The notes below the pieces were generated by a model, which was given only the letters and a program-made list of their open reading frames with translations, was not told the DNA's origin and did no database searches. Below are positions 8,463 through 17,893 of a DNA stretch of 64,000 nucleotides, piece after piece; the stretch's first letter is position 1, and each line of letters opens with the position of its first letter. Source of the DNA: Holophagales bacterium (GTDB lineage Bacteria > Acidobacteriota > Thermoanaerobaculia > UBA5066); contig JADJZB010000021.1 of NCBI GenBank assembly GCA_016719485.1, positions 558,001 through 622,000 of the forward strand. Reading direction: 5' to 3'. The position numbers and the translations under genes were made by a program.

Positions 8463-10100
8463 TCAGAGACTCCGCCGGACGATCACGAGCGTCCGGTCGT
8501 CGTGGAAGGGGACCCCTCTGGCGAAGGCGTCGAGGTCGCGTTCCAGGCCTCCCGCCAGCTCGCGCAGCCCGAGGCTCTGGTGGCGGATGGCGGCAGCCAG
8601 CAGCCCGGATTCGCCGAACTCCTCCTCCTCCGGGTTCAGGGCCTCCGTGATCCCGTCGGTGTAGACGAAGAGGGTGTCGCCCGGGCCCATCGTCAGGTCC
8701 CCTTCCTTGTAGCGAGCCCCGAGGATGAGGCCGAGCGGGACGCCGTTCGACTTCAGCCACTCGGCCTCTCCGGAGGCCCGCAGGAGGAGCGCGGGGTTGT
8801 GTCCGGCGTTCGTCCAGCGGAGCCGGCCGCTGGACGGCTCGAGGATCCCGAGGAAGGCCGTCGCGTACTTCTCGGGCGGCGTGCGCTTGAAGAGGAGCGC
8901 GCCCACCTGCTCGCAGATCCGGTCGGGAGGGTCGTTCCCTTCGAGCGGCAGGGCCGAGAGCGCCTCGAGAGAAGCGGTCAGGAGCGATGCGGCGATCCCC
9001 TTGCCCGAGACGTCGGCGACGAAGAACGCGAGGTCGGAGCCATCCCCGCGAACGAGGGCCTTGTAGAAGTCGCCCGAGACCCCTCGTGACGGGAGCGTGC
9101 CGCCGTGAAGCTCCCAGCCGGAGACCGGCGGGAGGGCCGAGGGAAGGAGCGCCACCTGGATCTGGCGCGCCAGGCGCACCTCCTGCTCGAGCTTCTGCCG
9201 CTCCATCGCCTCGGCGACGAGCCTCACGTTGCGGATGCGCAGTGCCGCCACCGACGCGAGGGAAACGAGGAGCTCGAGGTCCTCGTCGCGGAAGCTCCTG
9301 ACGCCGAGCGCCGCCCCGACGACGATCATCCCGAGCGCTCCCTGCGCGTCGAGAAGGGGCGCGGCGATGAAGCTGCGCAAACCCGACATCATCAGGCTCT
9401 TGCTCTCCGAGAAACGCTCGTCCACGGCGGAGTCGACGACGTGGGCCACCATCCCCTTGTCGATGACCTCGTGGAGGAGGCTCTTGGAGTGCATCGGCCT
9501 CGACTCGCGCCCCGGCGTCGACCGGCGGGCGGCGCAGATGTCGTTTCCCGCGGTGTCGCGCAGGTAGATCGCCCCCTCCTGCGGTTTCAGGTGGACGAAG
9601 GCGCGATCGAGGACCAGCTCCAGCAGCTCCTCGAGCGAGATCGAGCTCGCGAGCGCCTGGTTGACCTGGTTGAGCATGTGGAGGCGGCTCTCGGCCTTCC
9701 TGCCCGGCGCACCGACGCCGGAGACGTCCGTCGAGCCCGAGACGGACTGGAGAAGATCCTTGGCCGAGCGGTAGATGACCGAGTCGCCCGAGGGCGAGCC
9801 CTCCTCGCCGTGGATCTCCAGCGTGAGGACGCTCCCGCCGAGCGAGACGGTGTCCCCGTCGCGCAGGCGCCGGACGCCCTCGACGGGAGCTTCGTTCAGC
9901 CGGGTCCCGTTGTGCGATCCGAGGTCCTCCACCGTCCAGCCCTGGTCGTCCTTGCGGATCCGGGCGTGCTCGCGCGACATCGCGCGGTCGGCGAGCGCGA
10001 GCCCGGCGCGGGACGAGCGGCCGACGACGATCTCGTCCCCATCCACATCGTGCTCGAAGCGGCGCCCGTCAGCGGACACCACGCGCAACCGGAGCGTCAT
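8463..10100 (-). CDS. FHA-GAF-SpoIIE (PP2C-type) serine phosphatase
   Basis: A 545-residue signalling phosphatase. An N-terminal FHA domain (about 1-95: VVGRSSRAGLALADRAMSREHARI, GSHNGTRLNE) binds phosphothreonine. A central GAF domain (about 135-290) senses a ligand or partner. The C-terminal SpoIIE/RsbU-type phosphatase (about 320-545) has GDFYKALV, FFVADVSGKGIAASLL, TNAGHNPALL and FVYTDGITEALN, so its metal-binding Asp residues are in place. Such proteins usually dephosphorylate anti-sigma-factor antagonists. The ATG at 10100 is preceded by GGGAGGAA. It lies between a Sir2 deacylase gene and the ABM gene in one apparent operon. Confidence 0.93.
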   Translation of the reverse strand: MTLRLRVVSADGRRFEHDVDGDEIVVGRSSRAGLALADRAMSREHARIRKDDQGWTVEDLGSHNGTRLNEAPVEGVRRLRDGDTVSLGGSVLTLEIHGEEGSPSGDSVIYRSAKDLLQSVSGSTDVSGVGAPGRKAESRLHMLNQVNQALASSISLEELLELVLDRAFVHLKPQEGAIYLRDTAGNDICAARRSTPGRESRPMHSKSLLHEVIDKGMVAHVVDSAVDERFSESKSLMMSGLRSFIAAPLLDAQGALGMIVVGAALGVRSFRDEDLELLVSLASVAALRIRNVRLVAEAMERQKLEQEVRLARQIQVALLPSALPPVSGWELHGGTLPSRGVSGDFYKALVRGDGSDLAFFVADVSGKGIAASLLTASLEALSALPLEGNDPPDRICEQVGALLFKRTPPEKYATAFLGILEPSSGRLRWTNAGHNPALLLRASGEAEWLKSNGVPLGLILGARYKEGDLTMGPGDTLFVYTDGITEALNPEEEEFGESGLLAAAIRHQSLGLRELAGGLERDLDAFARGVPFHDDRTLVIVRRSL

Positions 10101-10135
10101 CCGTTCCTCCCGTTCGTTCTCAGGCTTGCGGGAGT

Positions 10136-10942
10136 CTAGCGGACCCCGCCGCTCTTCATGGCGGCCAGAAGAGCCTCCATCGCCGCCGCTGCGCCGCAGC
10201 GAAGCCGGACGTCGACAACATCCGAGACCTCCGTCTCTCCCGGGTTCACCTCGACGGTGCCTGCGCCCCGGGAGCGTGCCGCGAGGACGGGAGCGGCGAT
10301 GTAGGGGAAGACGCTCGTCGTTCCGATGGAGACGACGGCGTCGAAGCCGGCCCGGAGCTCCTCCTCGAGGCGCGCCACAGCCGCGCGCGGCAGCATCTCC
10401 CCGAACAGGACGACCGCCGGACGTACGAGGGCCGAGCACCGGGGACATCGCGGCGGGATCTCGAGCCCCTCGTAGTCCTTCACGCGCTCTTCCCACGCGC
10501 AGCGGGTACAGGCGAGCTCGTGGACGTCGCCGTGGATCTCGATGACGTCCTTCGAGCCTGCGGCGCGGTGGAGCCCGTCGACGTTCTGCGTCAGGACGAC
10601 GACGCGGGGCCGCTCCCGCTCGAGCGCCGCGATCACCTCGTGCGCGCGATTGGGCCTCGCGCCGCGGCAGGCCCGCTCGATGGCGCCGAGGTACTTCCAG
10701 GTGCGTTCGGGATGCCGGGCGAGCATCTCGCCGGACAGAAGGGCCTCGATCGGGAGGCCCTCTTCGGGGACGTCCGCCTCGTACAGACCGCCGACGCCCC
10801 GGTAGGTCGGGAGCCCCGAGTCGGCGGAGATCCCGGCGCCGGTCACGAAGAGGATCGACCGCGCCCGGGCCAGTAGCCGCGCGGCCGCCGCGACGGCGGC
10901 GGGATCGGGGGCCTGCGGCGTTGCGCGGGAGACGGCGGCCAC
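10136..10942 (-). CDS. NAD-dependent protein deacylase, Sir2 family
   Basis: Sirtuin of about 268 residues that removes acyl groups from lysines using NAD. Motifs: GAGISADSGLPTYRG (NAD binding), TQNVDGLH, catalytic His in EIHGDV, and the zinc-binding pairs CTRC and CPRC. A GTG at 10942 is preferred because it begins just ahead of the conserved fold; the open frame continues upstream without homology. It is first in an operon with the FHA-GAF-SpoIIE phosphatase (35 bp spacing) and the ABM protein, and is divergent from the PilZ gene. Confidence 0.92.
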   Translation of the reverse strand: MAAVSRATPQAPDPAAVAAAARLLARARSILFVTGAGISADSGLPTYRGVGGLYEADVPEEGLPIEALLSGEMLARHPERTWKYLGAIERACRGARPNRAHEVIAALERERPRVVVLTQNVDGLHRAAGSKDVIEIHGDVHELACTRCAWEERVKDYEGLEIPPRCPRCSALVRPAVVLFGEMLPRAAVARLEEELRAGFDAVVSIGTTSVFPYIAAPVLAARSRGAGTVEVNPGETEVSDVVDVRLRCGAAAAMEALLAAMKSGGVR

Positions 10943-11037
10943 GCCTCGAGTGTACGGGGACCATGCCGACCCCGGACCGGGAGGATAATGAAGGCACGCA
11001 CCGACCCCTCTCTCGCGAAGTCGTCCCGGAGGTGAGC

Positions 11038-11757
11038 ATGGCAAACACAGGGCAGCGCCGGCACAGGCGCTACGAGGTCCACGATGTCCACGGCGCGCTG
11101 CTCTTCCGGACGCAGGTGAAGGTGCGCAACCTGAGCGTCTCCGGCCTCGCGCTCGAGACGCCCGAGCGGCTGCAGCTCGGGAGGACCTACGCCATCCGCC
11201 TCGCGGGAGACCACGACGCGGTCGACGTCTCCGGAACGATTCGCTGGTGCCGCCTCGCGAGCGCCCGGGCGACGGGCGGCGGCGAGCCGCGGGCGGTCTA
11301 CGAGGCCGGACTCGCCTTCGAGGGGGTCTTCTCGGACATGGCGAAGGGCCTGCTCGGGTTCCTCGAGCACCACGTCGTCCTCTCGCCGCACCAGCGGCTC
11401 ACGGGGCGCTTTCGCGCGCAGGCTCTCCGCCCGGCCGAGCTCGAGGCGCGCTACGCCTTCGAGGTGCTCAAGCTGAGCCTCTCGGGGATGCTCGTTCGGA
11501 CGACCCTGGAGGCATCGCTCGGCGACACGTTCGCGGTGGAGCTTTCCCTCCGCGACGGCGTCGTCCCCTTGAACGGACGCGTCGCGTTCGTCCAGAGAGA
11601 CGACGCCGTGAAGGGCGAGGTGGCGACCCAGCTCGGTCTGGAGTTCGTCGACGTGCCCGAGAGCGCCCGGAGCGTCCTCGCCACGTTCATCGCCCGCGAG
11701 CTGGAGACGGGGCCCGGGGACGCGGGCCGCGCGGGCGGCGACCCGCCTTCCGCCTAG
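11038..11757 (+). CDS. PilZ-like protein with two tandem domains
   Basis: A 239-residue cytoplasmic protein. The first PilZ-like unit has RRHRRYEV (the RxxxR half of the cyclic-di-GMP site) followed by NLSVSGLAL (the D/NxSxxG half), so it could bind the second messenger. The second unit (from about residue 120) has LKLSLSGML but no convincing RxxxR, so it is probably a structural or dimerising copy. The ATG at 11038 is placed after GGAGG; the GTG two codons earlier overlaps that ribosome site. It lies upstream of the exonuclease III gene. Confidence 0.78.
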   Translation: MANTGQRRHRRYEVHDVHGALLFRTQVKVRNLSVSGLALETPERLQLGRTYAIRLAGDHDAVDVSGTIRWCRLASARATGGGEPRAVYEAGLAFEGVFSDMAKGLLGFLEHHVVLSPHQRLTGRFRAQALRPAELEARYAFEVLKLSLSGMLVRTTLEASLGDTFAVELSLRDGVVPLNGRVAFVQRDDAVKGEVATQLGLEFVDVPESARSVLATFIARELETGPGDAGRAGGDPPSA

Positions 11758-11820
11758 AATCGACTCCCACGGTCGGGGCGCGAAGGGAATCGACGCGCTC
11801 CGGCGGTGAGGGGAGGCCCG

Positions 11821-12585
11821 ATGCGGATCGCGACCTGGAACGTGAACTCGGTCAAGGCCAGGAAAGAGCGGCTGCTGGGGTTCCTGGCGCGGCACCGGCC
11901 CGACGTCGTCTGCCTCCAGGAGCTGAAGACCGAGGAGAAGGGGTACCCGTTCGAGGAGCTGCGCGCCGTCGGGTACGAGAGCGCCGTCCTCGGTCAGAAG
12001 ACCTACAACGGCGTCGCGATCCTCTCGCGCGAGGCTCCGAAGGACGTCGAGACCGGGTTCGGGGACGGCGGCGACGAGAACCAGGCGCGCCTCGTGGCGG
12101 CGACCGTGGGCGGGCTGCGCGTCGCCTCGGCCTACATTCCGAACGGCAAGGAGGTCGGCTCGGAGAAGTGGCCCTACAAGCTGGAGTGGCTCGCGCGCCT
12201 CGCGGCATGGGCGGGCCGACAGGCGGGGGGGCCGCCGCTCGTCCTCTGCGGGGACTTCAACATCGCCCCCGAGGAGCGCGACGTCGCCAACCCCGCCGCG
12301 TGGGCCGATTCCGTCCTCTGCCACCCGGACGTGCGCTCGGCGTGGGGAGCGCTCCTCGCGGCCGGCCTCGTCGACTCCTTCCGTCTCCACCACCAGGAGG
12401 GCGGTCTCTACTCCTGGTGGGACTACCGGATGCTCGGCTTCCCGAAGAACGACGGACTGCGGATCGACCACGTCCTGCTCGCCGGGACGCTCGCGCCCCG
12501 GTGCACGGGCGCCTTCATCGACCGGGACGAGCGGAAAGGGAAGCTCCCGTCCGATCACGCACCCGTCTTCGCCGAGCTGGCGTAA
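11821..12585 (+). CDS. xth: Exodeoxyribonuclease III
   Basis: DNA-repair AP endonuclease / 3'-5' exonuclease of 254 residues, the normal length. Signature residues are intact: TWNVNSVKAR, LQELKTEE (metal Glu), SAYIPNG (Tyr), GDFNIAPEERD, LRIDHVLL and the catalytic SDHAPV near the C-terminus. The ATG at 11821 follows GGGGAGG with good spacing. TAGAAT at 11755-11760, overlapping the stop of the PilZ gene, may be its -10 box. Confidence 0.95.
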   Translation: MRIATWNVNSVKARKERLLGFLARHRPDVVCLQELKTEEKGYPFEELRAVGYESAVLGQKTYNGVAILSREAPKDVETGFGDGGDENQARLVAATVGGLRVASAYIPNGKEVGSEKWPYKLEWLARLAAWAGRQAGGPPLVLCGDFNIAPEERDVANPAAWADSVLCHPDVRSAWGALLAAGLVDSFRLHHQEGGLYSWWDYRMLGFPKNDGLRIDHVLLAGTLAPRCTGAFIDRDERKGKLPSDHAPVFAELA

Positions 12586-12621
12586 CGCATCCCGGGAGGA
12601 CCTCGGCGAGGCCGGAGGGAG

Positions 12622-13497
12622 TCAGCGAGCCGGCTTCTTCGCGGGCGCGGCGGGCTTCGGCGGGTTCTTCAGGAGCTTGCGGATCTCCGGCTTGACCGGT
12701 TGTCCCGGCCGCCCCTTCAGGAGCGTGGCGCGGTCGGCCCTCACGTCGGCGCCGCCAAGGAGGAGGAGCCGGACGACCTCGACGTGCCCGTTCCAGACCG
12801 GAAGCCAGATCGGGGCCGCGCCCCCTGTCCCTCGGACGTTTGGGTCGGCCCCCCTGGCGAGGAGGAGGGCGACGGTGGGCGCGTGGCCGCTCTCGGCCGC
12901 GAGGAAGAGGGGCGGCGCGAGCGGCGGCGCAGAGAGGGATGCCCTTGCGCCGCCTTCGAGGAGAACACGCGCGGACTCCCACGCCTCTGCCGCGCAGGCT
13001 CGCTGCAACGGCGTGCCGCCCGGCCCCCTCGCGGGGTCGGCGGCCTGGTCCGGGTCGGCCCCCGCGGCGAGAAGGGCCTTCAGCGCGCCCAGACTCTCCG
13101 CCTCGGCCGCGACGGTGATGGGCGGCTCGCCTCCCGGCGCGTCGCCCGGCTTTGCTCCCCGCGCGAGAAGCCTCCCGACGACCTCGGCTCGGTCGCTCCG
13201 CGACGCTTCCAGCAGCGCGCTGCTGCCCCATTGGTCGCGCGCCGTCGCGGGCATTCCTGCTTCGAGGAAGAGGTCGACGAGGGCGAGATCCCCCTCCGCG
13301 GCAGCGGCGAAGAAGGCGTGCGGTTCGAACGGGACGTCCCTTTCGGCGAGCGCGTGCCGGGCCTTTTCCACGGGCGCCTGGGCTCGCGGGGTGGGAGGCG
13401 CCGAGGTCGCGACGGCAGGTCCCCGGACCGCGCCGGCCAGGACGGCGAGCGCGGCCGCGAGCAAACGGACGGACGGGTGGCCGCAAGAAGAAACCAT
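12622..13497 (-). CDS. Exported ankyrin-repeat protein
   Basis: A 291-residue protein with an N-terminal signal sequence (LLAAALAVLAGAVRGPAVA) and about five ankyrin units, for example AAAAEGDLALVDLFLEAGM, SRSDRAEVVGRLLARGAK and WNGHVEVVRLLLLGGADV. Ankyrin repeats bind protein partners; the partner is unknown. The C-terminus is Pro/Lys-rich (KNPPKPAAPAKKPAR). The ATG at 13497 has AGGA upstream; another ATG at 13518 has no ribosome site. Convergent with exonuclease III. Confidence 0.82.
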   Translation of the reverse strand: MVSSCGHPSVRLLAAALAVLAGAVRGPAVATSAPPTPRAQAPVEKARHALAERDVPFEPHAFFAAAAEGDLALVDLFLEAGMPATARDQWGSSALLEASRSDRAEVVGRLLARGAKPGDAPGGEPPITVAAEAESLGALKALLAAGADPDQAADPARGPGGTPLQRACAAEAWESARVLLEGGARASLSAPPLAPPLFLAAESGHAPTVALLLARGADPNVRGTGGAAPIWLPVWNGHVEVVRLLLLGGADVRADRATLLKGRPGQPVKPEIRKLLKNPPKPAAPAKKPAR

Positions 13498-13565
13498 GGC
13501 GGTCCTGTGCCCGGCCATTCTCGCTCGAAGGAGGTCGGCCGGGCTCCGGATCCTTCCGGCGGAAA

Positions 13566-14516
13566 TCACCCCTTCGGGATCCTCCCGGCGTTCGCCGCGA
13601 GCCAGGCGTCGAAACTCTGGATCGCGGGGTTGAGCGACCGGCTCAGCTCCAGGTCGCGAAGCGTGCAGAAATCGTCGCTGAAGTCCCTGTTGAACTGGAA
13701 CATGTTCGCGATGTCGTCCGCTCCGGGGAAGCCGAAGGTCCGGTAGACCTCGGGCGGCACGTAGGCGTAGGCGACTTCCTCTCCGAGGGCGCGAGAGAGG
13801 GCGGCCGCCATCTCGACGCCGGTGAGGTGCTCTCCGGCGACTCCGATCGTCGCTCCCGCCAGCTCCCCGCCGCGCTGGAAGGCGCCGTAGGCGCACTTGC
13901 CGATGTCCTCTACGGCGATGCCGGGGAGCTTGCGGTCCGCCATCGGGAGGACGAACGCGAGCCTGCCGTCGGCGCCGCGCTTCGGCTCCATGCCGAAGTG
14001 GATCAGGTTGTCCCAGTAGAACGACGTGTGGAAGAACGTCGTCGGGACGCCCGAGGCGGCGAAGAGGGCGTTCGCCTCTCCCTTGGCGTCGAAATGCGGG
14101 ACCTTGTAGCGGCCCATCAGCGTCGGCATGCGGTCGTCGTCGAGGGAGACGAATCGGCGGGTGTCTTCGAGCGTCGACCAGAGGACGTGCGAGACGCCCG
14201 CCTCGCGAACCGCCCGGGCGAGCGCGCCGGCCTGCGCCAGCTCTTTCTCGGGGGAAAAGTGCTCCCAGAAGTTCGTGACGCAGAAGGCGCCGTGGGCCCC
14301 GGCGAACACCGCGGCCAGGCTGTCGGCGTCGTCGAGGTCGGCGCCGACGACCTCCGCCCCGAGCCCGGCGAGGGCCTGGGCCTTGTCGGAGCGTGTGTTC
14401 CGGGTGATGGCGCGCGCGGCGAAGCCGCCGGAGGGGTCGGCGAGGATGGCCCTCACGAGCCCTCCGCCCTGCGCTCCGGTCGCTCCGACGACGGCGATGA
14501 CTTTCTTCTCGGCCAT
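13566..14516 (-). CDS. NmrA-like NAD(P)-binding protein
   Basis: Rossmann-fold protein of 316 residues in the NmrA / atypical short-chain dehydrogenase family. The cofactor loop is VIAVVGATGAQGGGLVRAIL near the N-terminus. The usual catalytic Tyr-x-x-x-Lys pair is not evident, as is normal for NmrA-like redox sensors and some isoflavone-reductase relatives. The central WSTLEDT and the later NLIHFGMEPK regions match the HSCARG type, which senses the NADPH/NADP ratio. The start is ATG 14516 with GGGAG upstream. It is divergent from the amine oxidase gene. Confidence 0.85.
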   Translation of the reverse strand: MAEKKVIAVVGATGAQGGGLVRAILADPSGGFAARAITRNTRSDKAQALAGLGAEVVGADLDDADSLAAVFAGAHGAFCVTNFWEHFSPEKELAQAGALARAVREAGVSHVLWSTLEDTRRFVSLDDDRMPTLMGRYKVPHFDAKGEANALFAASGVPTTFFHTSFYWDNLIHFGMEPKRGADGRLAFVLPMADRKLPGIAVEDIGKCAYGAFQRGGELAGATIGVAGEHLTGVEMAAALSRALGEEVAYAYVPPEVYRTFGFPGADDIANMFQFNRDFSDDFCTLRDLELSRSLNPAIQSFDAWLAANAGRIPKG

Positions 14517-14680
14517 GGCTTCGCTCCCTTCGCCCGCGTTCGGGCTCCCGTCTCTTCCGATCGTGATGTGCGGGGCGGATGGTAATCCCCGTTCCCCCGT
14601 CGATGCGAGGACGCGTTTACGCGCACGGACGGGGAGATCGCGCCTAGAATCCCGGCACTTTCCAGTTCCGGAGGTGCTCC

Positions 14681-16270
14681 ATGGCTCGCAGCCCCCTCTT
14701 CCGATCGCTTCGCCGTGCTCTCCGCCTCGCCGCGCTCCCGCCGGGAAAGGACCCGCTTCTCCCAGCGGCGGGGACGGACCCTGGAGGCTCTCTTCGCCCT
14801 TCGCGGCGCGATGCGCTCCGGATGGGGGGCGTCGCCCTCGCGGGTATGGCTGCGGCACGCTGCGCCTCGGTGGTCCCGGTCGCCAGCGGGCCGGACGAGG
14901 TCCTCGTCGTCGGGGGCGGCGTCGCCGGGCTGACCGCGGCGTGGCGGCTGAAGCAGGCGGGCGTCGCCGTCCGCGTCCTCGAGGCGCAGGATCGGACCGG
15001 CGGCAGGATGCTGAGCCTGAGGGGACACTTCCCCGAGGGCCTCGTGGCCGAGCTCGGCGCCGAGCTGATCGACACGGACCACGCGAGCCTGCGCGCACTC
15101 GCTGCCGAGCTGGGGCTCGAGCTGGACGATCTCCTCGTCGAGCCGCCCGGCGTCTCGGAGACGCTCTTCTTCGCCGGCGCGCTCCGGAGCGAGGCGGAGA
15201 TGGTCGCGGCGATGCGTCCCGTCGTCGAGGCGGCCCGCCGGGACCTCGCCCTCCTCGGCGAAGAGCCCGACGCGAGCTACCGGGGACCGGAAGCCGCGCG
15301 GCCTCTCGACGCCCTGTCGATCACGGCCTGGCTCGAGAAGGCCGGAATCACGGGCTGGGCGAAGACGCTCGTCGAGGTCGCTTTCGAGTCGGAATGCGGG
15401 CTGCCGCCGGGCGACCAGAGCTGCCTGAACTTCCTCCTCTTCGCGAGCTTCGAGCCGGACCACCCGAAGCTCTACGGCGACAGCGACGAGCGCTTCCACA
15501 TCCGCGGCGGGAACGACCAGGTCCCGTCGCGGCTCGCGGAGAGGCTCGGAGACGCGGTCCTGCGGGGGACCCGGCTCGAGGCGCTCCGGACGGGAAGCGA
15601 CGGGCGCTACGTAGCGACGGTGAGGCGGGAAGGAGCGAGCCGCGAGGAGCGCGCCTCCCACGTCGTCCTCGCGCTGCCGTTCACGCTCCTCCGGGACGTC
15701 CGCCTCGACGTCCCGCTGTCGCCCGCCAAGAAGAGGGCCATCGCCGAGCTCGGCTACGGGACGAACGCGAAGCTGATGACCGGCTGGGCGCGCCGCGCGT
15801 GGCGCCTCGAGCACGGCTCCACAGGGACCGTCATGACCGACGCCGGCTTCCAGATCGCGTGGGAGACGAGCCGCGCGCAGAAGGGGACGGCCGGTGTCCT
15901 GACGAACTTCACGGGCGGCGCGGAAGGTCTCGCCGTCGGGCGCGGGACGGCGTCAGAGCGGGCCACGGAGCTCGCCGGGCGGCTCGACGGGATCTTCGCC
16001 GGGATCTCCGCCCACCACCGCCCCGCCGAGGCCGTCAGGTTCCACTGGCCCACGAACCCCTTCACGCGCGGGAGCTATGCCTGCTACCGCACGGGGCAGA
16101 TCACGGCCTTCGGCGGGGCGGAGGGCGAAAGAGAAGGCGGAGTCTTCTTCGCCGGCGAGCACACTTCGGGGGACTTCCAGGGCTTCATGGAAGGAGCCTG
16201 CGAGTCGGGCGAACGGGCCGCGAAGGAGGTCCTCGCTGCGATGGGCGTTCGGGTGGCGGTGACGAAATGA
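14681..16270 (+). CDS. FAD-dependent amine oxidase, Tat-like export signal
   Basis: Flavoprotein of 529 residues in the monoamine oxidase / phytoene desaturase superfamily; the usual reaction is oxidative deamination of an amine. The N-terminus has SRRDALRMGGVALAGMAAARC, a twin-arginine-like signal with a possible lipobox Cys. The dinucleotide fold follows (VLVVGGGVAGLTAAWRLKQA, then EAQDRTGGRM), and the C-terminal FAD motif is GVFFAGEHTSGDFQGFMEGA. The ATG has GGAGG upstream, and TAGAAT at 14645-14650 may be the -10 box. The stop overlaps the start of the ankyrin gene by ATGA, so the two are coupled. The amine substrate is unknown. Confidence 0.9.
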   Translation: MARSPLFRSLRRALRLAALPPGKDPLLPAAGTDPGGSLRPSRRDALRMGGVALAGMAAARCASVVPVASGPDEVLVVGGGVAGLTAAWRLKQAGVAVRVLEAQDRTGGRMLSLRGHFPEGLVAELGAELIDTDHASLRALAAELGLELDDLLVEPPGVSETLFFAGALRSEAEMVAAMRPVVEAARRDLALLGEEPDASYRGPEAARPLDALSITAWLEKAGITGWAKTLVEVAFESECGLPPGDQSCLNFLLFASFEPDHPKLYGDSDERFHIRGGNDQVPSRLAERLGDAVLRGTRLEALRTGSDGRYVATVRREGASREERASHVVLALPFTLLRDVRLDVPLSPAKKRAIAELGYGTNAKLMTGWARRAWRLEHGSTGTVMTDAGFQIAWETSRAQKGTAGVLTNFTGGAEGLAVGRGTASERATELAGRLDGIFAGISAHHRPAEAVRFHWPTNPFTRGSYACYRTGQITAFGGAEGEREGGVFFAGEHTSGDFQGFMEGACESGERAAKEVLAAMGVRVAVTK

Positions 16271-17313
16271 CGCCAGACAGTGGGAAGTCGATCCGGCGTG
16301 ACCCGGCCCGCGGTCCTGCGGCTCGCATGGCGCGCGCCGTTCCCGTTCTCGCGACAGTGGCGCTCATGGCGTTCGCGGCTTCCGCACCCGGGGCCGGGAC
16401 GGCCCTCGGCACCCTGACGGTGAAGGGAAAGACGACGGCGCTGAAGCACGTCGTCGCGATGCGGGAGACCGACCCCGACGATCCTGACCGGTACTGGCTC
16501 GTCGTTCTCGCGACGGATCGCGCGGTCGAGCTCGCGGACCGCCTTCCCGTCCGGCTCCGCGCGCTCGCGGCCGAGGGGAAGCTGAAGGGTGTGAGGATCC
16601 TCTGGGCAGAAGGCTACGACCGGGTCGAAGCGGTGCCCTACCACGTCGACCTGGAAGTGAGCGGGATGCGCGGGCCCCAGCGCCCGACGCTCGACCTGAA
16701 GGCGTACGACGAGAAGAACCTGGAGGCCGAGGTCCGGTCGAAGATGATGGGACAGGACTGGCACTTCCAGCTCCGGCTCGAGAGCCCGGTCGCGAAGGGG
16801 GGCGTTTTCGAGACGGAGCCCGAGGCGACCGTCGCGTCTCTGGACACGGGTCCGGGCGCGAGCCCCGAGAAGGCGAAGAAGCTCGAGCTGGGCAGGCTCG
16901 GCTACGAGTACACGGAAGAGATGTTCTTCCACGCGGTGAAGGACGCGAACGTTCCCGCGGTGAAGCTGTTTCTCGACCTCGGGCAGTCGGCGAACGCCGT
17001 CGAGTCCGCGACCGGTCACGTCCTCGTCACGGCGACGACGTTCTGCGCCCACGAGCCGAAAGAGAACCGAGGCGAGATCGTGAAGATCCTCCTGGCGGCC
17101 GGAGCGCATCCGAAGGCCGCGGATTCCAACGACGCCTCGGCGCTCCTCTGGGCGTCGCAGTCGTGTCCCGTCGACGTCGTCCAGGCGCTCCTGGCGGCCG
17201 GAGCCGACGTCAACGCTCGCGCGAAGGGGAGCGCGACGCCGCTGATGATGGCCGAGATCTTCGACCGGCAGGACGTGGTCAGAGTGCTGAAGGCGGCGGG
17301 AGCTAAGAAGTAA
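16267..17313 (+). CDS. Exported ankyrin-repeat protein coupled to amine oxidase
   Basis: A 348-residue protein. After a weak N-terminus there is a signal segment (ARAVPVLATVALMAFAASAPGAGTA). Residues about 40-200 are a beta-rich region with no family I recognise; the last 130 residues hold three ankyrin units, including NRGEIVKILLAAGAHPKAAD, SCPVDVVQALLAAGADVNAR and RQDVVRVLKAAGAKK. The start overlaps the oxidase stop (ATGA), which implies a shared transcript and perhaps a physical complex in the envelope. Confidence 0.82.
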   Translation: MTPDSGKSIRRDPARGPAARMARAVPVLATVALMAFAASAPGAGTALGTLTVKGKTTALKHVVAMRETDPDDPDRYWLVVLATDRAVELADRLPVRLRALAAEGKLKGVRILWAEGYDRVEAVPYHVDLEVSGMRGPQRPTLDLKAYDEKNLEAEVRSKMMGQDWHFQLRLESPVAKGGVFETEPEATVASLDTGPGASPEKAKKLELGRLGYEYTEEMFFHAVKDANVPAVKLFLDLGQSANAVESATGHVLVTATTFCAHEPKENRGEIVKILLAAGAHPKAADSNDASALLWASQSCPVDVVQALLAAGADVNARAKGSATPLMMAEIFDRQDVVRVLKAAGAKK

Positions 17314-17420
17314 CGCGGGGCCGGTCGCGCGCATCGCAGTACGTCCGCCATGCAGAGGCTGTCGGATCGTGCCCTGTCGAATGGCATGAGCATTGCGCTG
17401 AGTCGGTCTGGAGGTTTCAA

Positions 17421-17747
17421 ATGGAAACTGTCTTCAGTCCCACCGTCACCGATTCCGTCAAGAGTGCCGCGAGGGACGCGCAAAAACTGGGTCAGGACGT
17501 GAAGGTCGAATTCAAGGACGCGGTTTCGCGGGGACGCGACATCGCAGGCCACTTCGCTTCAGACGCCCGGACCGCGGCGGACGAACTCTCCACGCACGCG
17601 AAGGAGACCCTTCAGGAGGGTCGCAACCGGGCCTCGAAGGCCGTTGGACGCGTGAGCGACTATGCCGACGACAACACGGCCCTCGTGACGGTCGCGGCGT
17701 TTGGCGCCGGGCTGCTCCTCGGGTACCTGGTGACCCGCCGGAGCTGA
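17421..17747 (+). CDS. DUF883-type membrane-anchored protein (ElaB/YqjD-like)
   Basis: A 108-residue protein: a long amphipathic, charged helix (DAQKLGQDVKVEFKDAVSRG onward) followed by one C-terminal membrane helix (TVAAFGAGLLLGYLV) and the short tail TRRS. This is the plan of ElaB/YqjD proteins, which sit in the inner membrane and can bind ribosomes in stationary phase. The ATG has GGAGG upstream. The stop lies in a 7-bp GC hairpin (17736-17756) with no T run. Confidence 0.75.
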   Translation: METVFSPTVTDSVKSAARDAQKLGQDVKVEFKDAVSRGRDIAGHFASDARTAADELSTHAKETLQEGRNRASKAVGRVSDYADDNTALVTVAAFGAGLLLGYLVTRRS

Positions 17748-17893
17748 CGGCGGGCCCGTGATCCGGGTATTCCCTTCAAGGGCATCGGAATCGCTTTCAA
17801 GGCTCATCGCCGGGTTGGCCCGGCTGAGCCTGCGAGGGCAGCGAAGAGGGGGTTGTAGACCGGGCTCAGGTGGCGCCCTTCCGGCGGGCGCGA

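Noticed and set aside
11247..12695. 482-codon Arg/Gly-rich frame across the PilZ and xth genes
   Set aside because: Shadow of the two well-supported genes in another frame.
14128..16266. Long plus-strand frame ahead of the ankyrin gene (part of a 1,061-codon frame)
   Set aside because: The upstream part lies opposite the NmrA gene and out of frame with the amine oxidase; only the last 348 codons show homology.
17736..17756. 7-bp GC hairpin at the end of the DUF883 gene as a terminator
   Set aside because: It overlaps the stop codon and has no T run.
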